Below are positions 29,169 through 37,050 of a DNA stretch of 64,000 nt, in pieces. The notes beneath the pieces are model-generated. The model had not been told where the DNA came from, ran no database searches, and saw nothing but the letters and a program-made list of their open reading frames with translations. A program made the translations under genes and the position numbers. Source of the DNA: Megasphaera massiliensis (GTDB taxonomy: Bacteria > Bacillota > Negativicutes > Veillonellales > Megasphaeraceae); contig NZ_HF954537.1 of the NCBI RefSeq assembly GCF_000455225.1, positions 921,070 through 985,069 on the forward strand, in the 5' to 3' direction. Positions within the stretch are counted from its first letter, which is position 1. Each line of letters begins with the position of its first letter.

Positions 29169-31595
29169 TCAGCGCAGCTGGCAGCCGAACTTTTCTTCGA
29201 GGTCTTTTACGATGGCATTGACCGGTTCGGTGATATCGGCATCAGTCAAGGTTCCTTCTTCGGAACGGAAGACCAAGGCATACGCCAGGCTCTTATAGCC
29301 TTCGGGAACCTGTTTGCCCGTGTACATATCGAAGAGGCGGACATCTTCCAAGTAGTCGCCGCCGTCTTCTTTAATGACGCGGACGATATCGGCGTTGGCC
29401 GTCCCTACCGGTGCCAGGAAGGCCAGGTCGCGGCTCGAGGCCGGGAATTTGGCGACCTTATGGTAATCGGGCAGGAGGCGGACGTACGGCATGACGGCAT
29501 CCATGTGCATTTCAAAGAGGTAGACCGGACCGGCGACGTCGTAGTTATCCATGGCTTTGGGATGGAGTTCGCCAAAGTCGCAGAGGACCTTGCCGTCTTT
29601 GACGAAACGAGCGGCTTTTCCCGGATGGAGGGGTGCCCAGTCGGATACTTCGAGGTCGGCCTGAACGCCGAGGCCTTCGAGGATGGCTTCGACCATGCCC
29701 TTTACGTCATAGAAATCGTAATTTTCAGCCTTGCCGGGCCAGGAGTTATCCGTCCGCTGACCGTAGAGGAGGCCTGAGACGCAGTCTTCCTGTTCGGGAA
29801 GTTCCGTGAGCGGCAGCTGTTTGGGACGATAAACGGGAGCGATTTCATAGATGCCGACGGAGGCGTTCTTTACGGCCTGATTGCGGACCAATACATCCAT
29901 CAAGGTCGGGATGAGGGTCGTCCGCATGAGGGGGAAATCTTCCGTGATCGGATTGAGGATGGGAACGGCCTGATAGACCGGGTCGCTTTCGGTAAAGAGC
30001 AGCTTTTGGAGCTGGTCGGGATGCATGAAGCTGAAGGTGACCGTTTCGTTGAGGCCGGAGCGGCTGAGGATCGTCGAAATCCGTTCGTTGACTTCGTGGC
30101 GGAAGCCCGTTTCCCCTTTTGAAATCGGAGCGGCCGGACGAGTAGAAGGAATGTTTTCATAGCCGTAGATGCGGGCGACTTCTTCGGCGATGTCGGACAT
30201 TTCCGTGCAGTCGCCGCGGTAGCTGGGAACGACAGCCGTCAAGGCTTCGCCGTCTTTTTCAATGCCGAACTGGAGGCGTTCCAACAAGTCAATCATGTCG
30301 GCTTCGGGAATGTCCGTGCCCAAGAAGGCGTTGATTTTAGCCGCCGAAAAAGCGATGCGTCTTACAGCCGGTTTATTCGGGTAGACGTCGACAATGCCTT
30401 TGGCTACGTCGCAGGCACCCATTTCCTGGAGGAGCTGAGCGCAGCGGTTGATGGAATTGATGCAGCTGTCCGAATCGAGGCCTCGTTCAAAGCGGCCCGA
30501 CGCTTCCGAGCGAAGGCCGAGCATGCGGCCCGTATGGCGGATATTGGAACCTTTGAAGGAGGCGCATTCGAGGATGACCGACGTCGTATCTTTGGTGACT
30601 TCCGAATCGAGGCCGCCCATGATGCCGGCAATGCAGCAGGCTTTTTCCGGGTCGGCAATGACCAGCATGTTGTCGGTCAAGGTGCGGTCCGTATCGTCGA
30701 GGGTCTTCATTTCTTCCCCGTCTTTAGCGCGGCGGGCAATGAGATGGTGGTCGGCGACATGGTCGTAGTCATAGGCATGGAGGGGAATCCCCAATTCGAT
30801 CATGGCATAGTTCGTGGCATCGACGACGTTATTAATCGGGCGAACGCCGTATTTACGCAGGCGCTGCTGCATCCACAAGGGCGAGTTGCCGATTTTGACG
30901 TTGAGCAAAAGGCGTGCCGTATAGCGGCTGCACAGTTCTTCGTCGTCGATAGAAATCTTGACTTTGCCGTCGATGGGCGTATCGCATTCCTTGACGGAGA
31001 TTTCCGGGTAACGGGCTTCTTTTCCGCTGAGGGCAGCGAATTCGCGAGACAGGCCGACCATGGAGAAGCAGTCGGCGCGGTTGGCCGTCAATTCATATTC
31101 ATAGACGACGTCGCGGACCTGCATGTATTCGGCAGCATCGACGCCAAGGGGCGTATCAGCAGGCAGGATCCAGATGCCTTCTTTTTCTTCCGGCAGGAGC
31201 AGGCTGTCATCGAAACCGAATTCGTGGGCCGAGCAGAACATGCCGTTCGACAGGACGCCGCGCAGCTTCGAGCGCTTGATTTTGGTACCGCCCGGCAGAT
31301 GAGCGCCGTGGACGGCGACAGGCACGATTTGGCCGACTCGGACGTTGGTCGCAGCCGTAACGATTTGGAGCTGTTCATCCCCCATGTCGACCTGGCAGAC
31401 GACGAGTTTATCGGCGTCCGGATGGCGGTCGATCTGAAGGATTTTACCGGTCATTACTTTTTTGATGTCCCGTCCCCAATATTCAACTTGTTCGACAGGA
31501 ATGCCGGCCATCGTCAATTTATCTGCAAAAGCCTGCGGGTCTTGATTCATATCGACGTCGACATACTCTTGCATCCATGTTAAAGAACTTTTCAT
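29169..31595 (-). CDS. pheT: Phenylalanine--tRNA ligase beta subunit
   Basis: 808 residues, full length. It opens with MKSSLTWMQEYVDVD, then the tRNA-binding (EMAP-like) domain (GKILQIDRHPDADKLVVCQVD), the B3/B4 editing region, B5, and a C-terminal ferredoxin-fold anticodon-binding domain (KFPASSRDLAFLAP). It forms the alpha2-beta2 enzyme with PheS that charges tRNA-Phe. It lies 19 nt after pheS, under T-box control. Confidence 0.97.
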   Translation of the reverse strand: MKSSLTWMQEYVDVDMNQDPQAFADKLTMAGIPVEQVEYWGRDIKKVMTGKILQIDRHPDADKLVVCQVDMGDEQLQIVTAATNVRVGQIVPVAVHGAHLPGGTKIKRSKLRGVLSNGMFCSAHEFGFDDSLLLPEEKEGIWILPADTPLGVDAAEYMQVRDVVYEYELTANRADCFSMVGLSREFAALSGKEARYPEISVKECDTPIDGKVKISIDDEELCSRYTARLLLNVKIGNSPLWMQQRLRKYGVRPINNVVDATNYAMIELGIPLHAYDYDHVADHHLIARRAKDGEEMKTLDDTDRTLTDNMLVIADPEKACCIAGIMGGLDSEVTKDTTSVILECASFKGSNIRHTGRMLGLRSEASGRFERGLDSDSCINSINRCAQLLQEMGACDVAKGIVDVYPNKPAVRRIAFSAAKINAFLGTDIPEADMIDLLERLQFGIEKDGEALTAVVPSYRGDCTEMSDIAEEVARIYGYENIPSTRPAAPISKGETGFRHEVNERISTILSRSGLNETVTFSFMHPDQLQKLLFTESDPVYQAVPILNPITEDFPLMRTTLIPTLMDVLVRNQAVKNASVGIYEIAPVYRPKQLPLTELPEQEDCVSGLLYGQRTDNSWPGKAENYDFYDVKGMVEAILEGLGVQADLEVSDWAPLHPGKAARFVKDGKVLCDFGELHPKAMDNYDVAGPVYLFEMHMDAVMPYVRLLPDYHKVAKFPASSRDLAFLAPVGTANADIVRVIKEDGGDYLEDVRLFDMYTGKQVPEGYKSLAYALVFRSEEGTLTDADITEPVNAIVKDLEEKFGCQLR

Positions 31596-31614
31596 TATCT
31601 TTTCCCTCCTGAAA

Positions 31615-32640
31615 CTAGAACTGGTTCAAGAACCGCATATCGTTTTCATAGAACAGACGCAGGTCGTCGATGCCGTATTTCAGCATGGCAATACGTTCGA
31701 CGCCCATGCCGAAGGCAAAGCCCGTAACGACGTCCGGATCGTAGCCGTTCAGCCGCAGGACGTTGGGGTTTACCATGCCGCAGCCGAGGATTTCCAGCCA
31801 GCCCGTATGGGAGCAGACACGGCAGCCTTCACCGCCGCACATGACGCAGGAAATATCGACTTCAGCACTCGGTTCCGTAAAGGGGAAGTAGCTGGCACGG
31901 AAGCGAACTTTCGTGTCTTCCCCGAAGATGTCGCGAAGGAAGTCTTCGAGCATGCCCTTGAGGTCGGAGAAGCGGATGTTCTTATCGATGATCATGCCTT
32001 CCATCTGATGGAAGACCGGCGAATGTGTCGCATCGTAGTCGCAGCGATAGACTTTGCCGGGGGCAATGATTTTAAAGGGTTCATTGGGTTTATGGGACTG
32101 AAGAGTCCGAGCCTGCATGCCTGACGTATGGGTCCTCAGGAGGATGTTGTCGGTGATATACATCGAGTCCTGCATATCCCGTGCCGGGTGGTCTTCGGGC
32201 AGATTGAGGCACTGGAAGTTATAGTAGTCCGATTCGATATCGGTCCCTTCGACGATGGAAAAGCCCATGCGCAGGAAGGAGTCTTCCATGAGGCGCAGCG
32301 TCTGATGAAGGGGATGTTCGTGCCCCGTAACCGGTTTACGTCCCGGCAGGGTGATGTCGATCTTTTCCGATTCGATTTTCGCGGCCAATTCCTTGGCTTT
32401 GACTTCTTCTAGTTTAGCCTTTAACTGTTCTTCAATGGCATTTCGTGCCGTATTGACTAACTGGCCGACTTTTGGCCGATCTTCCTTGGAAAAGTTTTTC
32501 ATTTCCTTCATAATCGCCGTCAGTTCCCCCTTTTTCCCCAGGAACTTGACGCGGATATCTTGGATATCCTGCAAATGTTCGCTCTTGGCGAGTTCTTCCA
32601 TTACGGCCGTTTTAATAGCCTCAATCTTGTCATTGATCAT
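31615..32640 (-). CDS. pheS: Phenylalanine--tRNA ligase alpha subunit
   Basis: 341 residues from the ATG at 32640 (MINDKIEAIKTAVMEEL). The N-terminal coiled coil (about 1-90) is followed by the class II catalytic domain: motif 2 CDYDATHSPVFHQMEGMIID and motif 3 GFAFGMGVERIAMLKYGI. AGGAGG is 6 nt upstream. The open frame extends 38 codons further into the T-box leader, but that is not coding. pheS and pheT form an operon regulated by uncharged tRNA-Phe through the leader at 32663-32905. Confidence 0.97.
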   Translation of the reverse strand: MINDKIEAIKTAVMEELAKSEHLQDIQDIRVKFLGKKGELTAIMKEMKNFSKEDRPKVGQLVNTARNAIEEQLKAKLEEVKAKELAAKIESEKIDITLPGRKPVTGHEHPLHQTLRLMEDSFLRMGFSIVEGTDIESDYYNFQCLNLPEDHPARDMQDSMYITDNILLRTHTSGMQARTLQSHKPNEPFKIIAPGKVYRCDYDATHSPVFHQMEGMIIDKNIRFSDLKGMLEDFLRDIFGEDTKVRFRASYFPFTEPSAEVDISCVMCGGEGCRVCSHTGWLEILGCGMVNPNVLRLNGYDPDVVTGFAFGMGVERIAMLKYGIDDLRLFYENDMRFLNQF

Positions 32641-32662
32641 GGTTTTCCTCCTACTGGCAAGT

Positions 32663-32905
32663 ACATAAAAAATAGACTCCCGCCCCCTAAGGGGCGAAAG
32701 TCTTATCCGCGGTACCACCCTACTTGATTCTCTCATATCCTGTAACGGGAACACCCGTCCTGCCTACTCCGTTCAGCAAGAGACTCTAAAGTGAACGCAT
32801 GAAGCTTCCGTTACCGGGTTCTCAATCCACGACCCGGATTTCCTGTAAACGGAAGTCCCTTCATGCCCTCTTTATCATCGTCATAATAAATCGCTATTCA
32901 ATTCA
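32663..32905 (-). promoter_or_regulatory. T-box leader (tRNA-Phe sensing) of pheST
   Basis: The minus strand carries the T-box sequence GGGTGGTACCGCGG (32707-32720), followed by a terminator stem GACTTTCGCCCC / GGGGGCGGGAGTC with six T. Upstream, Stem I pairs GCATGAAG with CTTCATGC and TAAAG with CTTTA; the bulge between them on the 3' side reads GTTCA and places the specifier TTC (32793-32795), a Phe codon. Uncharged tRNA-Phe would pair with the specifier and the T-box bulge and favour the antiterminator. Confidence 0.93.
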
Positions 32906-32911
32906 CGATAC

Positions 32912-32940
32912 ATTGTATCAGTAAAGTGTCTTATTGGCAA
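32912..32940 (-). promoter_or_regulatory. Sigma-A promoter of pheST
   Basis: Minus strand TTGCCA (32935-32940), 17-nt spacer, TACAAT (32912-32917). The -35 and spacer are the last codons and stop of the acyl-CoA dehydrogenase gene. Confidence 0.7.
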
Positions 32941-34057
32941 TAACTAAGCGCTGAATCTGGTTGGTGCCTTCATAGATCTGCATGATCTTGGCATCGCGCA
33001 TGTATTTTTCAACGGGGTATTCCTTGATGTAACCGTACCCGCCCATAACCTGAACAGCGTCCGTCGTAACCTGCATGGCGACGTCGGAAGCGTTGCATTT
33101 GGCAATGGCAGCTTCACGGCTGAAGTCCATGCCCTGATCCTTCATCCAGCAAGCGCGGTGGACGAGGAGTCGAGCCCCTTCGACCTTCATGGCCATATCG
33201 GCGATCATAGCCTGGACCATCTGGAAGGATGCAATCGGTTTGCCGAACTGTACGCGAACCTTGGCGTATTCACAGCAAGCACGGAATGCCGCTTCAGCAA
33301 TGCCGACGGAAACGGCACCGACGAAGGGACGAGCGGCATCGAGGGTTGCCATAGCGATACGGAAACCGCTGCCTTCGCGGCCGAGACGGTCTTCGACAGG
33401 AACGAAGCAGTTGTCAAAAATGAGTTCCGTCGTGTTGGACGCACGGATGCCCATCTTATTTTCTTCTTTACCGATGGTAAAGCCCGGCGTGCCCTTGCGG
33501 ACGATGAACGGCGTAAGGCCGCGAATACCGCCGGTTTTGCGGGTATTGGCAAAAACGACAAAGATTTCAGCTAAACCGCCGTTGGTAATGAAGCACTTAG
33601 TACCATTCAAGAGATAGCCTTTGCCGTCTTCCGTCTTGGTAGCCCGTGTCGATACGGAGCCTGCATCGGAGCCGGTTCCCGGTTCCGTCAGGGCAAAAGC
33701 AGCCAGGTTGTCTTCATTGATGACGTCAAAATAGCGTTTCTTCTGATCGTCGTTGCCGGCCAAGATGACCGGATACGAAGCCAGTGCATTGGCAGCTACC
33801 GTCGTAGCGACGCCGCCGCAGCCTTTAGCTAATTCTTCATAAACACCAGCAATGGTAATGGCATCCAGTCCGGCTCCACCAAATTCTTCCGGAATAGCGA
33901 CGCCCAATAGTCCCTGTGCTGCCAATTTTTCCAAAAGTCCTTCATGGAGCTTTCCCGTTTCATCCATTTCTGCAGCGTAGGGGACGATTTCTTTTTGCAC
34001 CAAGTCGCGGACGACTTTGATGATATCTTTCTGTTCGTCGTTATAAGCAAAATCCAT
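32918..34057 (-). CDS. Acyl-CoA dehydrogenase
   Basis: 379 residues, the standard length. N-terminal helical, middle beta and C-terminal helical domains are all present; signatures AFALTEPGTGSDAGS (FAD/substrate) and QVMGGYGYIKEYPVEKYMRDAKIMQIYEGTNQIQ are clear. Glu363 in YEGTNQIQ is the catalytic base. It oxidises an acyl-CoA to the enoyl-CoA with FAD, passing electrons to ETF. A butyrate-pathway role is plausible in a Megasphaera-like host, but chain length cannot be read from sequence. Two hotdog thioesterase genes lie upstream (41-nt gap), suggesting one acyl-CoA operon. Confidence 0.93.
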   Translation of the reverse strand: MDFAYNDEQKDIIKVVRDLVQKEIVPYAAEMDETGKLHEGLLEKLAAQGLLGVAIPEEFGGAGLDAITIAGVYEELAKGCGGVATTVAANALASYPVILAGNDDQKKRYFDVINEDNLAAFALTEPGTGSDAGSVSTRATKTEDGKGYLLNGTKCFITNGGLAEIFVVFANTRKTGGIRGLTPFIVRKGTPGFTIGKEENKMGIRASNTTELIFDNCFVPVEDRLGREGSGFRIAMATLDAARPFVGAVSVGIAEAAFRACCEYAKVRVQFGKPIASFQMVQAMIADMAMKVEGARLLVHRACWMKDQGMDFSREAAIAKCNASDVAMQVTTDAVQVMGGYGYIKEYPVEKYMRDAKIMQIYEGTNQIQRLVIANKTLY

Positions 34058-34098
34058 CTTGTACTAACCAACCTTCCCTGTAATACGTGAATATCATA

Positions 34099-34542
34099 TT
34101 AATCGATTTTTTTTAAAATGTAAAAAGACGACCGCCCTTTTACAATGAGACTACCGTCGGCATCGCGGCATTCACATTCGACGACAATCGTATTTCGGCC
34201 GTGATGGAGAACCTGTCCGATTCCGGTAATGTGCTCGCCGCTGTTGACACTGCGAATGTAGTTCATATTGATTTCCAAGGTCGTAACCTGAAAACCCATC
34301 GTCCGGCAGGCCATCCCCATGAGGGTATCACAAAAGGCTGCCAGGACACCGCCTGAGGCAATATTACGATAATTACAAATGTGGCGGCTAACGTCAAAGC
34401 CGACGCGGACGCGGCCGACAGCTACCGTTTCAATGGTGCAGGGCATGCTCTTGAAATACGGCGTTTTGGCATAAATGCCTTCGATGATGGCATGCATTCT
34501 GGCAGAGTCGGATAGGCCGACGCCAGTTCTTGACTCATCCAT
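34099..34542 (-). CDS. PaaI-like hotdog-fold thioesterase (second copy)
   Basis: 147 residues. The hotdog core is RHICNYRNIASGGVLAAFCDTLMGMACRT followed by TTLEINMNYIRSV and a C-terminal strand region. It resembles PaaI/YbgC-type acyl-CoA thioesterases that act in the cytoplasm. Its start overlaps the end of the upstream thioesterase by 8 nt, with AAGGAGG 8 nt before the ATG, so translation is coupled. The two products are distantly similar and could form a heteromer. Substrate unknown. Confidence 0.82.
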   Translation of the reverse strand: MDESRTGVGLSDSARMHAIIEGIYAKTPYFKSMPCTIETVAVGRVRVGFDVSRHICNYRNIASGGVLAAFCDTLMGMACRTMGFQVTTLEINMNYIRSVNSGEHITGIGQVLHHGRNTIVVECECRDADGSLIVKGRSSFYILKKID

Positions 34543-34969
34543 GGTCCGTACCTCCTTGCTCTTCGCCGCCGTAGGGGCCGGTTACGAAGAAGGTTCCCTT
34601 CCCATGCGCTAAGTAGCGATCGTCATCATCGTAAAAATCACAAAGAGCGACCATCGTCGTGCGGCCGTTGTGAATGATCTTTGCTTCGGCACGGATGACT
34701 GTATCGGCAAAGGCCGGGCGAAGATAGTTCATGCCCAGATCCAAGGTCAGGACCGCCTTGCCGTGGACAGCACAGGCAGCTTCCATCGCCGAGTCGGCCA
34801 TGGAGTACAACACACCGCCGTACATCGTACCGTTGGGATTATCCCATTTTGAGCCCTTATTCTCAAAGGTGAGAACAGTACACTCCTGTTCAGCCTTGGC
34901 TACATGGAACTGCATAAAGGTATCAAAAGGATTTCTTTGAATCTCATGCTCTAACCATTCGCGATCCAT
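34535..34969 (-). CDS. PaaI-like hotdog-fold thioesterase (first copy)
   Basis: 144 residues with the hotdog signature GTMYGGVLYSMADSAMEAACAVHG and VLTLDLGMNYLRPAFADTVIRAEAKIIHNGRTT, close to the PaaI family. Family members hydrolyse aryl- or acyl-CoA esters in the cytoplasm. It leads a three-gene unit with a second thioesterase and an acyl-CoA dehydrogenase, from a promoter at 35009-35037. AAGGAG is 10 nt upstream of the ATG. Confidence 0.85.
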   Translation of the reverse strand: MDREWLEHEIQRNPFDTFMQFHVAKAEQECTVLTFENKGSKWDNPNGTMYGGVLYSMADSAMEAACAVHGKAVLTLDLGMNYLRPAFADTVIRAEAKIIHNGRTTMVALCDFYDDDDRYLAHGKGTFFVTGPYGGEEQGGTDHG

Positions 34970-35008
34970 TATGACTCCACTCCTTAGGCTAATACATAAA
35001 TCCCTTAT

Positions 35009-35037
35009 ATTTTACTATACGAATAATCATCCGTCAA
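35009..35037 (-). promoter_or_regulatory. Sigma-A promoter of the thioesterase/acyl-CoA dehydrogenase operon
   Basis: Minus strand TTGACG (35032-35037), 17-nt spacer, TAAAAT (35009-35014), downstream of the terminator of the RNA gene at 35084-35345, so the operon does not depend on read-through from it. Confidence 0.7.
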
Positions 35038-35083
35038 ACAAAAAACAACGATTTGTGCCCCTTAAACTGAACTTTAAGAATGG

Positions 35084-35133
35084 GAAAAAATAAGGTCCCG
35101 CATAGCGGCACGAGCCTTTATGCGAGACCTTAT
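35084..35133 (-). terminator. Terminator of the structured RNA gene
   Basis: ATAAGGTCCCGCATA (35090-35104) and TATGCGAGACCTTAT (35119-35133) form a 15-bp stem with one G-U pair, followed by TTTTTT on the minus strand. Confidence 0.9.
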
Positions 35134-35345
35134 CACTGTGACATGCCTGACCTGGTCTTTACCCCCACACTCGCCTGCCGGGACCCTTGCTCATAGACTG
35201 TTGTCCCCCACTAATAGTCCTCTCGCGTTTTATGACGCGGCAGGTCTTACTTCTAGGCCGCACTATGATCAGTACCGCTTTGGGCACCTTACGTGGATCG
35301 CTTCGTCTGCGACTGACATCGACTTTCAACCACAGCACATGTCAT
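35084..35345 (-). ncRNA. Structured small RNA of unrecognised class (about 260 nt)
   Basis: A consensus promoter (TTGACA-N18-TATAAT) and a strong terminator bracket about 260 nt with no plausible coding sequence: the only ATG-started frame near the 5' end is 18 codons without a ribosome-binding site. The 5' TGACATG pairs with CATGTCA just before the terminator stem, and inside it CTG/CAG and TGGT/ACCA extend the closing stem. An inner 7-bp pairing joins CCTGCCG and CGGCAGG, and local hairpins include CGCGT/ACGCG, GTGCC/GGTAC and TCGC/GCGA. The 5' TGACAT can also pair with a nearer ATGTCA. The closed ends and about 210-nt body recall 6S RNA, but the branched fold does not clearly match; I saw no SRP, RNase P, tmRNA, T-box or common riboswitch motif. 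Confidence 0.72.
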
Positions 35346-35351
35346 TGATAC

Positions 35352-35381
35352 ATTATACGGGACAGGCTGACAAATTGTCAA
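35352..35381 (-). promoter_or_regulatory. Consensus sigma-A promoter of the structured RNA
   Basis: Minus strand TTGACA (35376-35381), 18-nt spacer, TATAAT (35352-35357): both hexamers are perfect. It starts 2 nt past the stop codon of the outer-membrane protein gene. Confidence 0.85.
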
Positions 35382-35383
35382 CG

Positions 35384-35962
35384 TTAGAACTTATAGCCCA
35401 TACCGACCTGCCAGCCGCGGACGTCGTCATCGTAGTTGTCGACATCGACGCTGCTGCGGCGATATTTGAGGTGAGCGTCCCATTCCGGCGTAATGTCGTA
35501 GCCGACGCCGATTTCATAGGTATTTACGTCATCGCCGACACCGATGGAAGCAAAGCCCTGCCAACGTTCAGAAATAGGAACCTGGCCGCGTACACCGACC
35601 TGGTAGCCGTAGGATTTTTTCGTGTTGTACGTATCGGTCTTAACGTAAGAAGCACCGGCATAGGCCGAAAGGTACTCCGTCAGGCGATAGTTGCCGACGA
35701 GATAATTTTCGTTGATCTTGTCGGAATCGTCACCCTTCGTATAATTGTTGATGTACTGGATATTCCAACGATCGTTCAGGACGTAGGTGACGTCGCCGCC
35801 GGTAAAGCGGCTATCGGCATCGCCGTGGCCTTCTTTTTGGTCAAATCCATAGTTGATGTTGGCTTTCAAATCACCGGGCTGCTCGTTTTTGATAGGGGCT
35901 GCCCACGCTGCTGACGTAATGGCAAATGCTGCCAATGTCGCCGTTAAAATAAATTTTTTCAT
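35384..35962 (-). CDS. Small outer-membrane beta-barrel protein
   Basis: 192 residues. A signal peptide (MKKFILTATLAAFAITSAAWA) is cut near residue 21. The mature part is built of alternating-polarity strands (GGDVTYVLNDRWNIQYINNY, YLSAYAGASYVKTDTY, GYQVGVRGQVPISERW, YEIGVGYDI) and ends in Phe (GWQVGMGYKF), the C-terminal signature recognised by the BAM complex. Its size suggests a barrel of about eight strands. Function unknown; pore, adhesion or LPS-modifying roles are possible. It follows the heptosyltransferase genes by 38 nt. GGAGG lies 9 nt before the ATG. Confidence 0.85.
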   Translation of the reverse strand: MKKFILTATLAAFAITSAAWAAPIKNEQPGDLKANINYGFDQKEGHGDADSRFTGGDVTYVLNDRWNIQYINNYTKGDDSDKINENYLVGNYRLTEYLSAYAGASYVKTDTYNTKKSYGYQVGVRGQVPISERWQGFASIGVGDDVNTYEIGVGYDITPEWDAHLKYRRSSVDVDNYDDDVRGWQVGMGYKF

Positions 35963-36000
35963 GACATGACACCTCCAAATAGAATTCCTTTAAAGTACAT

Positions 36001-37050
36001 TTATGATCTTCCATAATAGCGGCTCAGGAGTTCTTCGCCTGCGGCGATGACCTGGCTCATGGGAATCACCGAAATACCTTTATAGTTACCTTCGCGGATA
36101 ATTTTCTTCATGCTCTTGCCGACTTCATAATGGTCCGTCGATTCGAGGACGATGGCCCGGTCCGTATAGGGACCGTAGAGCTTGGGATTGCTCGGCCCGT
36201 AGAGGGCGACCAAGGGCACCCGTTGGCTGACGGCGATATGCATGGGGCCGCTGTCATTAGTGATGAACAGGGAGCAGCGGCGGATGGCCGAGGCCAATTC
36301 ACCGATGGTAAACTGACCGGTAGCGACGATAGGTTTCGAAGCCATCTCCCCCGTCGCTTCCTTCACCATATCGAGATCCATGTCGCCTCCGAAGAAGACG
36401 CACTTGAAACCCCGGCGGCCAAAGTAATCGGCGACGGCAGCAAATCGTTTGGCCGGCCACCGCTTCTGAGGAACGGCACTGCCGATATTGAAGCCGATCA
36501 GGCTGTCTGCCGGCGAGACGCCGTGGGATTCATAAAAGGCGGCGGCCTTGTCATCCCAGGCCTTTGAAGTCGGGAACTGCAGCCCGTCGCTTCGATAGTC
36601 GTCAATGCCGAGCTGGGCCAGGACGTTGATGTACATATCGGCGGCGTGGAGATGGATGCGGTCCAGCCGCGTATAGCGGTTCATCAGCGGACGGGCCAAA
36701 AAATGGCTCATGCCGACGAATTTCTTAGCTTGAATGGCGGCCGCCAAAAAGGACGTCCGTTCATTGGGATGCAGGTTGATCAAAATATCATAGTGCTGTT
36801 GATGCAGGCGGCGGCCGATATGCCACAAGGCACCGATCGAATTGTCCTTCCCCTTCTTATCGACGGTGATGACATGATCGATATCGGGGTTATAGCGGAC
36901 GACGTCGGCAACTTTTTCGTCGACGACGAGGGTGATATCAGACCCCTGGGCATGACGGCGCAGGACCTGCAGGAACGGCGTGATGAGAATGAGATCGCCA
37001 AGATGCATGAGAAAGGTGACAATTATTTTTTTCTTGCGTAAATTAATCAT
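36001..37050 (-). CDS. Glycosyltransferase family 9 (LPS heptosyltransferase-like), second
   Basis: 349 residues. The GT-B N-terminus is KKIIVTFLMHLGDLILITPFLQVLRR and the C-terminal nucleotide-binding region contains ITNDSGPMHIAVSQRVPLVALYGPSNPKLYGPY, both diagnostic of family 9. These enzymes transfer heptose from ADP-heptose to the LPS inner core at the inner membrane. The start overlaps the upstream family-9 gene (ATGA), and it ends the nrdR-hldE-hldD-gmhB run. WaaF or WaaQ-like is likely, but the acceptor cannot be assigned. Confidence 0.88.
   Translation of the reverse strand: MINLRKKKIIVTFLMHLGDLILITPFLQVLRRHAQGSDITLVVDEKVADVVRYNPDIDHVITVDKKGKDNSIGALWHIGRRLHQQHYDILINLHPNERTSFLAAAIQAKKFVGMSHFLARPLMNRYTRLDRIHLHAADMYINVLAQLGIDDYRSDGLQFPTSKAWDDKAAAFYESHGVSPADSLIGFNIGSAVPQKRWPAKRFAAVADYFGRRGFKCVFFGGDMDLDMVKEATGEMASKPIVATGQFTIGELASAIRRCSLFITNDSGPMHIAVSQRVPLVALYGPSNPKLYGPYTDRAIVLESTDHYEVGKSMKKIIREGNYKGISVIPMSQVIAAGEELLSRYYGRS

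Noticed and set aside
35084-35345. Riboswitch controlling the thioesterase operon
   Set aside because: A separate promoter (35009-35037) lies between its terminator and the operon, and no known aptamer motif was seen; an AGACCTGCC string recalls the cobalamin B12 box, but the rest of that aptamer is absent. Kept as an independent RNA gene.
35120-35914. 264-codon + strand open frame across the orphan RNA and outer-membrane protein gene
   Set aside because: It is antisense to a protein with a signal peptide and C-terminal Phe and to an RNA with promoter and terminator; no domain or Shine-Dalgarno site supports it.
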